Source: Ignelater luminosus (taxonomy: Eukaryota; Arthropoda; Insecta; Coleoptera; Elateridae). Taken from it: a DNA stretch of 64,000 nt. Position numbers and translations under genes: made by a program. Of the stretch, positions 13,005 to 24,450 are shown piece after piece; positions within the stretch are counted from its first letter, which is position 1, and each line of letters opens with the position of its first letter. The notes under the pieces were generated by a model. That model had not been told where the DNA came from and searched no databases. It saw nothing but the letters and a program-made list of their open reading frames with translations. The DNA lies in contig VTPC01089669.1 in NCBI GenBank assembly GCA_011009095.1, positions 248,001-312,000 of the forward strand, in the 5' to 3' direction.

Positions 13005-13572
13005 ATCATAAAATTGTCCTGCTAAAAGTAACCGTGCTGCAGCTCATCATTGTACAATTAATCAATAAATGTTGTAATATGAAATTATGATATTCTTCAG
13101 CATTAATGGAATTCTCAAGAAAGTAAAGTAAAAGAGCCACCCAAACACCTATCTTAGGATGATGCAAGGGAGTTTTTCTGATAAAATTAAAATTGTCAGT
13201 ACTCCACATTCTCATTATATGTGAGTCCTCGTATTAGGATAATTAAAACCATGACTCATTTGAGAAGAACGTCAAATCTAAGGATTGACCCGAACCAGGT
13301 ACAGTACGCAACTCTTTTACTGTAATCTGGTGATAAGAGTTTTTGATGAACCTGTACTATACAAGGAAACATATCCAAAGCTTTTTTTTTAATGGATTAA
13401 CACGTATTGTAACTAAAATTGGTTTCTTGCGATAGTTTCCAAAGTGACAAAGTTGGTTCTTCCTCCACTCGAGCTCTTACTTGTTCAATGATATCATTAT
13501 TCCTGCTGGTTTCATTTCTATAAGCTATACTACCAGTTTGTTCAAAATTAGCAACAGTAGAAACTGTAGTTG
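13005..13572 (-). pseudogene. Tc1/mariner-superfamily transposase relic (DUF4817-like HTH)
   Basis: On the minus strand, in order: VANFEQTGSIAYRNET, VEEEPTLSLWKLSQETNF, FPCIVQVHQKLLSPDYSKRV, SNESWF (first catalytic region), HPKIGVWVALLLYFLENSIN, and LQHGYF followed by a stop and QDN, where TAG replaces the CAG of the usual YFQQDNA block (second Asp region). The relic then ends at 13005. Frame changes and several stops make it a pseudogene. The third catalytic residue region is absent. Confidence 0.75.
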
Positions 13573-13949
13573 ATAGAAGAAATTATCATCAACCACTGCT
13601 ACTTCAAGAAAATGTTAATCAAACTCATTTAAACATTAACGTGGATTATAAATCCACTCATCATTTTCTAAATTGACAATTTTTATAATGTGACTGTATC
13701 ATAAAAATGTTATGTCCTTGAGAAAACATTTTATTACTTTAATGCAAAATTCGACAGTTACAACAACAATAAAAATTTATTTGATTTGTTTTTTGTTTTA
13801 TAACTGTACGTACTAATCGAAAACACTACTTTTGTTTTTTATAGTCAGAGCTGATGACAATAATTTTTGATCATAGTTTATTTATTTTTCTGATAACCCA
13901 ATGTGTTCAATTTTGAAATTAATTAACATTAATTAAATCAAGAAGCCTT

Positions 13950-14640
13950 AAGAAATAACACAACAGATACGCGTACAGGTGCATCCTAATTGTCTTCACA
14001 CCAACAAGATGGATGATATGACCGCTTGTCGGACCAACATGATGCAGCAATCTCCTGCAGCTGTGTCAGAAGTCAAACATCAGTGAGGCTGAGGGTTTAC
14101 GCTCCTCTGCCTTGCAGCTGAAGTAGACTCAACAACCAAGGACCCAAAACATTCACTACGATAACCAATGACCGCTGCAGCAGATACGATTAACAAGAGC
14201 TCCTCAACACCCTCAAACCGTCCTAGAGTTCACACATACCAGATATAACTTACAAGTTCGACTGAAGTACATTTCGAGAAGAATACGAAAATACTAGAAT
14301 AGAAGAATACGAGAGTACTACGAAGATACGAGAATGCAAGAAAAGGAAGAATAAGCATCACAAGTCCGCTGAAGGATACACTTACAAATCTGCTAAATGA
14401 TTAACATTGATAAGTGCGCATCAAGGACACACCTCGAAGCAGTCTAAAGAGAGACACAACAAATACAAGTCCGTTTGAAGGACAATTATCTACAGGAGAG
14501 CTCGCAATACAACTTCATCAAGAGATCAACCAGGTATGTACCACAGTTCAAGTGCAGCCGTGCCCCAGTAGCTTTGTAAAGGATTTGCGGAGTTTCGAAA
14601 TTTAAACACATTAAATCCGAGGAAGACATCAATTATAAGA
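13950..14640 (+). other. Compositionally distinct island with degenerate internal repeats, origin unknown
   Basis: This stretch is clearly richer in G and C than the DNA on either side. It holds a motif close to ACAAGTCCGCTGAAGGA, repeated loosely near 14250, 14359 and 14465, about 108 bp apart. A 63-residue frame (14414-14605) has no recognised domain. It may be a retroelement gag or leader fragment or a local satellite; neither can be shown. Confidence 0.4.
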
Positions 14641-16200
14641 ACAACAGAGAAAAATTTATCAACAGACAATGGGTCTAGAAATCATTCAACTTCCAAATCG
14701 AGCTAAGTTTAAAATGTTTTTCTGTAATGATTGATCTTCTTCCATTAATGATTTACGATGTAGAATGTTATGATAGTTTTTATTTTTGATGTTTTTTGTT
14801 GTTGCAAGGGTTTAAATTTCCTTACAAAGAGAATTTAAGCGTGATGGTTCCTGTCCTGCAGAATTGTAAATGAATTACAGGACTGTATCTTTACTCTAAT
14901 ATACCAGAGAGATGGTAGTTGTTTTCTAAATCTTTTTGATGCAAGTTTTTGAAAAAATCTGAATTATTAAGGCACATGATTTTTATTATATTATAAATTC
15001 ATAGCTTATAAGGTTTATCATTGAGCAGAAAATTTATTTACGAGCAAAATTACAATAATGGCAACTACTGACTAATACACAAAATATAACAATATAAAAA
15101 TTCAAGAAATACTTATCTTCTACTTGAAAATAGTCTTATTTTTTTTTATTAATTCTACGTATTGTAGTCAATATTCTTATAAATCTCTTATTATTAAAAA
15201 TCTTAGACTTCGGATGTTTGCAAGGTTATAAAGAGAATTCTTTTATTATGTTGAATGAAATAAATTGCCTGCACTTTTATTTCATTGTAGCCATTTACTT
15301 CGGAATAGAGTCATTTACCATAATTCAATATGTAACATTTTTAAGTAAAATGTTCCTATTACTTGATTTATAACCTCTGCATTTATCTTAGGAATTGAAT
15401 ATTCGAGGAATTTGTTTTGACAGTTTCCAATGATTTGAACTTCTAACATTTTTTTATGTGTAACAATTTAAAATAACTTATCAACATATTATTTTATTTA
15501 AATATGAATTTAACCAAAGGAAAAATGTATTAAAAATAATATGCATGTTGTATTCGAGTATGTTTATTAAATAATGAACACCAACCTTTTCAATACAAGT
15601 ATATAGATACATATAAAATAACCTAAATTAAGTTATTCTTTTTTTTTTCATAAATCTTTACCCTTTTGTTATTACTAAATTCGCTGCGTTTAGGGTAGAA
15701 ACAAAAACTTTTCTTTCTAGTGATATAAATATCTCAATTTTAAAACAAAGTCTTATTACTATTCTAAACGCGGAGAAGTAAATGTACCCATAATATTAAA
15801 TTGTATCAAGTTACACAACTACGAAATGCAAAACCCAAATACAAAATACAAAACGATATGGTATTTCTGTTATTGATATAATTAAAATTAATTAAAAAGT
15901 AATTTGTTAACAAAGAAACATAAATCTAAAACAAACCAAGATTAAATTAAATCCCATAAATGATTGTTATTTAAACTATTTGGTTTATTTTTTTAAACTC
16001 ATCTCAAAAATGGACATTACTGCAAGGGGCACTATAAAAAAGATAAAATGCATCAATGCCATAAGGACCGGTACCAAAAGTGCTGAAAGTAAATAAATAA
16101 AAATTATTAAACAATAGAACATGTAAAAGCAGTTTAGTAAATTTTATAGTTATCTCTATAATATGGTCATGAAATTCTTCAAGATGTTTAAAACCCTGCA
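14641..16200. other. AT-rich non-coding stretch
   Basis: No gene, transposase or inverted repeat was recognised. The 65-residue minus-strand frame at 16004-16201 shows no domain. Confidence 0.45.
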
Positions 16201-16211
16201 AGGTATTACAT

Positions 16212-17779
16212 CAGGGGTGAGCAACTGCAGCATTCGGTGCCACTTGGTTCGTACGACTCATTCCGTCGCACAGTGTAGCGTTTATATGATAAAAACTTTC
16301 AAAAATTATAACTCGGTTACTTTGTAAAATAGAATTTTTTGTTTTCTATTATATTACGTAATTATACGTTCTATTAAAAACAGCATAAAAATGTACAATT
16401 CATTCGTAAAAATCTTAAGGAAAGGTTTAATAATGGGCGGTCATAGATTACTCTTACAGAAGATTGCCTTTTTAGGCAAGCAGAAGGCGCATTTCTTTAT
16501 AATCTCTTGACCCCTTAATTTTAGATGCTTAGCAATTATCGAGCGTGACTTGTGTCGTCCGCCCATCTCCAACTGATCCCAGATCCTTGCAGAAGGGCAT
16601 GTTTTGTCACCCTTTTGCGTGCTTTCCGCGTAGTTTTGTTCACTTGGAACGAAGTCATTAACGTAGACAATCTGATAGAATCTTACCGTTATGGAACCGC
16701 TGTTAGAATATTTCCTCTCTTTGATCATAATCCTGCATTTATTTTAAAATAAATTGTGCACAAATCAAACTAAAATTATTTGTGTAGTGCCAGCAAGTGC
16801 TAAGAAATCTAATAGTAGTGTTAAGTTCAGATTCTCTCACAATACGAATTCCATCGTTTCTTTGGAAAAACGAACTGGCATCAAATTAGTTTATTAAGTT
16901 AGCTGTAAGAAAACATTTATATCGTTCAGCCAAGATGAGCTTGTTGGGCATCTTTGTAAATCAGAAGCAAAGCTAGGGTTTGCTTGGCCAACCACTGAAG
17001 TTAACGCTTTGACTTTAAAGTTAGAAATTTTGTAATAACATTAAAACGAGTAAACTATATTGAGCCAAGATTCGTTATATCAAGATACTACGTTACCTCT
17101 TAGCTACAAAAGATTGTTTATTTATCGGTTTTAATAAATGCTTGACTTAAGAAATTCTATCTTGTTAAATAAGCAAAAGAACATAACAAATTTAGTAAGG
17201 CCTGATAAGTTAGTTAAATGGAGATTTTTTTAAGCAATAATTAAAGAATTTATTTATTTGTAAATTATTATTTATACTGGATGCAAGTTATTTAAATCTA
17301 TCTTGTTTATTCTAGTTGCATTTTTTGTAGAAGTTTAGTCTTTTCATATATTTTGGAAATTTGTTTGTTAGGTTTACAGCACGATTACAAGTGAATATTG
17401 CACAGCTTATTTTATGTATCAAACTGTACATCACTTTATCCTGTTATTGTGTTGACAGTATATGCTTGGTAAACTGTATCTTGGTATTTGGATGCTTTGC
17501 TTGAAGTATTTGCAGATCATCAGCTATTAACCACTAGAAGTTCAACAATCTCTAAGACCGCTGTCCAAGATCTAGAACTATTTATGTTTGAATTGCAAAA
17601 CTACTGTAATAAAAATGATAGGAGAAGGTTGTCTTAAATTATTTGATGAAATTAAAATAATCTATTCTGCAGCTGCTATTCTTATTACATTTTCCTACAT
17701 AGCAAAAAATCCTAAAACTCGCAACACAACTTGAATGGTCTGACTTTTGCCGTATTGAACTTGAATTACCCACCCCTAG
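16212..17779. mobile_element. Possible hAT-like element (non-autonomous or decayed)
   Basis: The left end reads CAGGGGTGAGCAACTGCAG and the right end, inverted, CTAGGGGTGGGTAATTCAAG. This is the classic CAGGGGTGGGCAA terminus of many hAT elements. The 1.57-kb interior contains weak open frames (for example minus 16441-16728) but no transposase I recognise. The 8-bp flanks (TATTACAT and TCTATGTA) do not match, so a target duplication is not supported. Confidence 0.45.
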
Positions 17780-17839
17780 TCTATGTATTGTATATAAAGC
17801 AATAAGTATCTCTCTTATGCATAAATTGGAACTTTTTGA

Positions 17840-20800
17840 TCAAACGTTATCGCATTCAATTTTAGAGAAATTATCTAATTTCTTACCACTATCAACAACA
17901 GCATCAATTGCTTCGAACGCATCTTCGTTTACTTCGTGAGTGTGATGATTATTAAATTGCATTATGTTTAGAAGTAACCGATCTGCGTGTTGGTTCTCAT
18001 AAATTACTGTCCCATCAGTAACATCTTCATCTAAAAAGAGATACAAGATACCTTGAAATATTTTCATATAATATTGTTAAACTTGCCGTTTAACTTTAAT
18101 TCTTACCAGCTGAATTCTCAGAATCTGATGAAAACTGGTCAGGCAGAAAGAAATGTTCTTCTGAAGAAGACTTGCTTGATGAAGAAGATTTGCTTGATGA
18201 AGAAGATTTGCTTGATGAAGAAGATTNNNNNNNNNNTTGCTTGATGAAGAAGATTTGCTTGATGAAGAAGATTTGCTTGATGAAGAAGATTGGTCCGTTA
18301 TTGTAGAGAACTCATCTGATGGAGAAAATAAATCTAGTGAATGAACATTACTACTTTGTTCTGTAACATTTACATTAATGTACAATACTACTAAGAATGT
18401 TATCTTACTAAATGGTCTTTGTCCTTTTATTTAAGCTGTTTAAAATATGGAATTGCAACAATTCAAATAAACTTTCTAAAAAGATGCTTAACTCATCTCT
18501 AGTTTTGAATAACAAGTACACTTAGGTTAAGGAAAAAGAAAAATCAAAGATGATGTAATTCTTGTGGTCAATCAAGCGTAAAATTATTAGATGTTGCACT
18601 GCATAATATAAGAGTATTAAATTATACCTGATGTAGACCCTTCTTCCACTTCGGAGTTTGCTTGTGTGTGGATTATTTTTATTAGATCTGGAGTAAAGAC
18701 AATAAAAATAGGTGTAGCTTTATTGTTTTCTAGAATATTGCAAAAACACTTGCTATTAAAATATATATGTTTTATCAAACATACCTGCAGTTAGATCTTC
18801 TGGTTGCTTTGCAACGCTCATTTGATTTGTCTGCATCGAATCAGAGACGGGCAGAATGTTATCAGCAAGGTCAGCTGAATCTTCTATGAAACGATAAAAC
18901 AGCATAATTATAGTATACCAATACATTTTAAAACTTATCATAAAAACATCTAAAGTAATTCTTACCAGTTGGCTTTTTTTCTTCAAACTCTTCATTTACA
19001 CTTGCTTCAATTGCTTTCACCAACGTGTAAAATGGTTTATTTACATGAGTTGTTGCAGTGGGAACATTAATGTCTTCTTCTGAAAAAAAAGTATTGTTGT
19101 TCTGTTGTTCTTCTTATTATTATTATAGTTGGAAAGAGAAATTTTAGATTTTATGGTTTACTTGTTGTCATTTCGAGTTTAAACGTTTTGCATATAAACC
19201 AAGAACTTTAAAAGTTTTAGTTAGTAATATACCTTTAGCGTTTTCTTCAAATAACCTAAATTCATTTTTTATCAGGTTATTGCAATCGCTTTTTTGACAA
19301 AATGTAGTTATACTCGCTTAAGCGTATTATATTTAATTAGTTCTAAAAAGTTTAATTAAAGTGCAAGTGATTTTTAGAATATAATTTGGGTTGCATAAAA
19401 ACAACCAGGTAGACTCAACATTGTATGTGAATAATAATATTGTTCTGTACAATTGTTTTTTTGTAATACCTTTAGAAACTTTTACAGAAAGAACACTATT
19501 CTACGACTGCAAATCGTTGGGACATTCTGTATAAATGTAATAACTGTAATAATGGGCTATAGATACATATGTCGCTAAAAAAATTATATTAAGATCGTGT
19601 ACTATACCTGTTTTAGTATCTTCTGCAGCTTCTTCGTTTGCCTTTATTTGAGATGATTTGGTCAAATCAGAAGTAAGAACAACAACAAATCCATCTCCAT
19701 CTTTGTCTAGAACACTTATAATTATTGAAAACTAAAACTAATATGTTTATGGTAAAAACCTGTTTCTGGGCACTGATTTTCTTGTTTGCTTGCAGAACCT
19801 TGTTTATTATTTTCAGCAGCATCTACCACAAGGTTAGATGTAGATGAACTTTTGTCAGCATTATCACAAGATTCATTTAGATTCGTTACTATAAAATAAA
19901 AAATCACATGATGTTGAGCATATTTTATTTGAATTCTTATCAATTTTATTAAATAATTATTACTAAAATCTTAGAAAATACCTGCGACAGAACCTTGCTC
20001 GTTCTCTTTATTTGAAGGTTCCACCAAGTCAGGTAGATTTCCAACAGTGTCAGAAATAGATGCCTCGGTACTTTCTGTTGAATGATTGGAAAAACTTTAG
20101 TTAATTAGTGTTAAAATTTATGTGTTTTCAGAGTTTTTAATATAGAGATAAACATGTAGAAGAAGATTTCAATTTTATTATTTTTTTTTTTAAATTTGAA
20201 TGCCACTGTCACTAAGTTGTATTTCTTCATACTTTGTAAATTGCCAAACATAATGAAAACCGTAAGTACTACTAATAATTAAAAAGAATTTATCAAAGAT
20301 GATATTGTTTTAGAAAGATAAAAAACGCAACAAAAGTTTTTCTGAAGAAGAAAAAAGCATATCTGGAGGATTTTGTAAAAGAACTTTAAGCGGTTTTAGA
20401 AAATAAAGCGACTGATGGCACTACAATGAAGAAAAAGCAAGCGGGAATGCTAGAAGAAATGCGAATTTCTGTTTAAAAGTCAAAGATACAACCGGGAATC
20501 GAAAACCTTCAGGGATTTATATTTTGAAACAGAATTAAATGCTAAGTCAAGTTGTTAAAAAAGAAAATGAGCCCCTGTCAGAACCCTTACCTAACCAAGA
20601 ACCGTTTTCCCTACTTACATATAATAATGAGGTGACTAAGGAAAAAGATATCCACGGCGATGTTTGAACAAGAAACTGGCCCAGGAAAATTCTATAAAAT
20701 GGTTGGACAGTCGGACAAATAAAAATCTGTATTAATTATCATTTGCTTTTATTTATTTGTTTATTTCCTTCTCTACTCTCTTTAATATGGTATAAAACTG

Positions 20801-23800
20801 CTATAGCAATTATAGCTACTTTTGTTGTGGACAGAGAAGTGTACAGACCATTTTGCAAAGATCTAAACATTCCCTTCCACTGTCCAAAAGTTGGCTCAAT
20901 GCTGGTTTTTGTTAAACAATGAGCTCTATTATACCGCATCTCAAAAGGAGCGACTGGACGAAGAAGCAGCGTCAAAAGATATAGCTTGCTAGGATAGCCA
21001 CCATTTCCCAGCAGTATCCCACTTGGATGGTCTTCAAATGAACGTTTTAATTTGGATTTGTCCCATATCCGAGCATCAAAATATTTCTTATGATACAGTT
21101 AGCATCGCATACTACCTGAAAGATACATACATTACTGTACTAAACATTGTTTATTAGAATTTGCAACCTCTACATTTAAAGTACCAGCCTTTTCTGTTGC
21201 AATATAGCTGCTGTTGTTCTCTATTTTGATGTGGGTGCAATCAATGCACCCAACGATATTGGAAAAACCAAACTTATTAAAAATTGTATTTGTCGAAATA
21301 AATTGTTGATGAGAAACCAACGCTTTGAAAACCTTGTTTACAATTCTGGAAACTGAAAACTGACTTATTCCGTGCTTCTTCTAAAAAAGTGAAAAATACT
21401 AATAATCAGCCAAGCTTTAAAATAAAAAATTAACTCTTACGAAAATAATCGTTTAGACACGTACTTACCATTTTTCTGTTGAAAATATCCTTTTGCATAA
21501 AACCTCAATACTGTTAAAACCATTAATTCCTCCGAAATGTTACGCAGATTAACAGTCTGAGGTTGTAAATCAGGTTCTAGCAAATTAATTAAATATCTTA
21601 CGGTATCTTTCGAAAGCCGATAGCGTTTTTTAAATTCTTTATTTCTGAAGAAGTTAAATGGATCTTTCTCAATTCCCGAATTCGATTTATGTTATTAATT
21701 TGACCCATAGCGTCCAAATTTTTATTTAATCTCTCCATTCTTTCAACAAAATTGGGAAATTGACATTTAAGTCATATTAAACATACCCGTTGCTATGTCT
21801 AGACTTGTCTCTAAATTTTTCTCTAAATATACCTTTAAAAGCCGATTAGCAAAAAGTTAAAATGAATTTAACAGTCAAAGAATAAACTTTATCGGTTAAT
21901 TTTAATTGACAATTTACTATGTTATTCTTGTAAATGTTCTCAGCAGTACTTGGCAAGCAACGTGTGCACAGATTTGAATTTTATGCTCGCTTAATATCTT
22001 GACACCTAACTTCACAATTAATTAGTACCAATAATATTCTCAACATCTTAGCAACGGTATAAATATAAAAAGTAGACCGAGATCCAAGCTTAGTTCCTAA
22101 AATCGTCAAATCCCATACAGATCTTCAAGTAGATTTTTGTGATTCATAATACCCAACTCAAGTTGAATATCAACTTGAATACGATGCCTTAATTTAAAAT
22201 TATTTGTACCAACTGGCATGCTTTAAAAATAGAAAAATACAAAGAAGTCTCTTAAGTAGTATTGCAAATACTACCTTCTTTCAGTGAATTACACAATTCT
22301 CACATTTTATAATTTTTATCCAGAATTACTAATTGCAGGTGTGACCCTCACTTACTAGCACGCAACCGTATGAAAATGAATCATAAACATATTAGAGCAT
22401 GTTCATACAATGATAAGTATTTATATTACTAAATTATTAGATTTTCAAATATACCTGCGACACAGATTGCAGTTGCAGTTTTCATTAAACTAGACATTTC
22501 TGAATTTGCAAGGTTACCAGTACCAGGTGCGTCTATGAAATCCTGTTCCGGTTGATTACCAGCATCTGTCGACGTTACGTTCTTTGCATCAGAAATCAGC
22601 GAAGTCTCTTCAACTTCAATAAGAGACTCGTTAGTATACTTTGCTGTAAAATAAAGAAAATAGTTCAGGTTAGCTAAACGTATTTTTTGTGACATACTGT
22701 TTGTTAAATTCTGTTCTTTTTCACAGCTGATGCGCAAAGAAATAACTTTTATCAATTTAGGAGTACGTGGAATGTCAAAAACGTCACGATTACTTGCCTC
22801 AGTACGTTTCACTACAAAGTTAGAAAACATATTTATGTAAAGTAACGTATCTTTCTAAGTGCACAAATGCTACTTGGTAGAATTACCTTGATTAAAATTC
22901 AATATCTTCTTTATTGAATTGTAAAGTAAGAAACTAACTATAGCTATGGTTTTCATAACATACCTTCATTTTGTTCAGTTTCTTCAGTACCATTTAGCTT
23001 GTGAACTGTTGTCGAATTAAAAGGAGCTGAAACACCCGTGGTTTTTTCTGTAAAATTAGAAAAATTCTGTTTATTGTTAATAATTAAGTTTATGGTTAGT
23101 TCTACTAATTAGATAAACACATATTATGACTAACATAAGACAAGATTGCCCAGAAATTCTGAAATAAAGTTGTGAACTGCCCCTTTTATGAATGTTTTGG
23201 CGACGAACGTGAGGATGTGGCTGACTTGTTTATGTAGCATAGTTAATAGTATATGACTATAAACGATTATGGTACAACGTTCAACCATCAACTATAAGAT
23301 TGTCCAGACCCATTCGCCTCGATTTTCCCGAAGAAACTGCCAAACTAAGCAAAAGGTGGAAGAATTGATAACTCAAGACCTTCTGCAGCATGCAAGATTT
23401 TACAAAAACAAGTTTGTCTTCTAGCTGTTGCAGTTGTAAAGCTACCTCCTAAAAAGATGCATAAATTGAATGTTTCGTTTTATATTGCGTACAACTTATC
23501 ATTCTAAAACTAATAATAACGAGAGTAGTCGATTTGAACAAGAAGAAAACAAAAGACACGTTAATTAATCTCAGATGGGTCTGCATGTTGATGTTGTTTA
23601 TAAAGGTACAGAAAACTGTAAAAACTAGTTTGAGTAGTATAGCAGCTGTGACCAAAACTACAAATTATTAAAAAAATTAAAATGTAGGAAGAAATCTAGG
23701 ATTTTACTAAATATTTACAAATGTGTTCATTAGTACTAGCTAGAGAAATTAGGTGAATAATTAATGTGTTTTTAAATGTTGTTATGCTGCTTGTTGTTGT

Positions 23801-24450
23801 TGGATTCCATTGCAGTATTTAAGATCGTAGTCTGTTAATGACGTGACTAAATGACGTTAAAGTAAAGAACTTTGATTCAACTTTTGATAAAAGACATGTT
23901 CATCAGAACTCAAGGTTAAAGCTCTTTGACTCATTTAAGTTCAAAATAAATTAATATGAATGTTGCATATAAAATCATTCATCATTCATCCAATAGTTGT
24001 GGGTTAATTTGCAGTTTTAGATAAGATAACACGTTCTAATCATATTAAATAAATACGAAGAGATATTCGCCATCTTTAAACACAGACGTAATTCTATACC
24101 TAGCATTAGATTGTCAGCTACTAGTGACAAAAAATATTAAGATTCTCAAAAATTGTAAACTATAAAATTAAGCAGAAATATGATAAAAGTTAGCTCATTA
24201 AATAACAGATGAAGACTCCCGCTTCAAGTCGGAAGGGCATTGCTGTAAATCTAGTTCTCATAACTGAAAGTTACCGTACGAAATCACCCAAAAGTACGCT
24301 TGAGAAGTTTATATTCGAAACAAAAATAGTAACCAATTTGCTATATTTGAAAAACTGGATTATTTTAAATAAATAAAATTGCAAGGTAATCTATTATTTT
24401 GAGATCTGAAATATAAAGACTAGATACTTACCTACAGGATTGTTTTGCAT
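17840..24450 (-). CDS. Unrecognised acidic low-complexity protein; about 12 short, all phase-1 exons
   Basis: No family is recognised. Proposed exons, 5' to 3': 24450-24432 (ATG; MQNNPV), 23047-22964, 22811-22698, 22643-22455, 20074-19982, 19888-19760, 19706-19608, 19079-18966, 18883-18785, 18687-18628, 18360-18107, 18030-17840 (TGA). A 12-nt microexon at 19244-19233 is possible. Each has an AG acceptor and a G|GT donor, and each internal exon is a multiple of three long and starts and ends in phase 1; no exon has an internal stop. The product is about 480 residues, acidic, rich in Ser, Thr, Asn, Glu and Lys, with almost no hydrophobic core, no visible signal peptide and an SSSSSK repeat array. 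The largest intron holds a PIF/Harbinger relic. The start exon is the weakest part; the last exon has an alternative donor (GTG|GTAAGA at 17887), so the gene could continue. Alternative explanation: coincidental spliceable frames, unlikely for so many in one phase. Confidence 0.62.
18107..18360 (-). repeat. Exon with 18-bp tandem repeat (SSSSSK)n interrupted by an assembly gap
   Basis: On the minus strand the unit TCTTCTTCATCAAGCAAA encodes SSSSSK. Three units precede a run of 10 N (18227-18236) and three follow it, before the frame continues SSSEEHFFLPDQ and on to the donor. The N run breaks the frame: the true gap length must be 2 modulo 3, and a filling of 17 bases (or 17 plus multiples of 18) restores both the repeat register and the frame. 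The repeat is therefore longer than shown, and its copy number is unknown. Confidence 0.85.
19233..19244 (-). other. Possible 12-nt microexon of the phase-1 gene
   Basis: Inside the 528-bp intron between exons 19706-19608 and 19079-18966, AAAACGCTAAAG sits between an AG and a GTATAT donor. It would add Glu-Asn-Ala-Lys in phase 1 like the other exons. The polypyrimidine tract is poor, so this is only a candidate. Confidence 0.25.
20318..20700 (+). pseudogene. Myb/SANT-like partner protein of the Harbinger element, broken
   Basis: On the plus strand, KRNKSFSEEEK, then in the next frame AYLEDFVKEL, AVLENKATDGTTMKKKQA and GMLEEMRISV, resemble the Myb/SANT-like DNA-binding protein that autonomous PIF/Harbinger elements encode next to the transposase. 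A frameshift and two in-frame stops break it. It is convergent with the transposase at 20739-21738, with their 3' ends about 40 bp apart, which is a usual Harbinger arrangement. A zeste-like domain from another source is the alternative. Confidence 0.6.
20739..21738 (-). pseudogene. PIF/Harbinger transposase (HARBI1-like), damaged
   Basis: The frame opens at an ATG at 21738 (MERLNKN). It continues, with a frame change, into RYRLSKDTVRYLINLLEPDL and NISEELMVLTVLRFYAKGYF, the helical N-terminal part of HARBI1-type transposases. Then come ISQFSVSRIVNKVF and GFSNIVGCIDCTHIKI (first catalytic Asp), and VVCDAN (second Asp), reached across a probable 50-60-bp intron ending ctttcag at 21115. The end is RYNRAHCLTKTSIEPTFGQW, carrying the catalytic Glu, and AIAVLYHI. 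A frameshift with loss of the usual ARYPGS-type segment follows VVCDAN, so the copy is dead or nearly so. It lies on the same strand as the phase-1 host gene, inside its largest intron. Terminal repeats were not identified. Confidence 0.8.

Noticed and set aside
16441..16752. Overlapping open frames on both strands (95 and 66 residues).
   Set aside because: Neither shows a recognisable domain, splice sites or start context, and they lie inside the presumed hAT-like element.
23200..23460. A possible gypsy-type polyprotein scrap (plus strand, EELITQDLLQHARF).
   Set aside because: Only about 20 residues fit loosely and the flanks do not; too weak to call.
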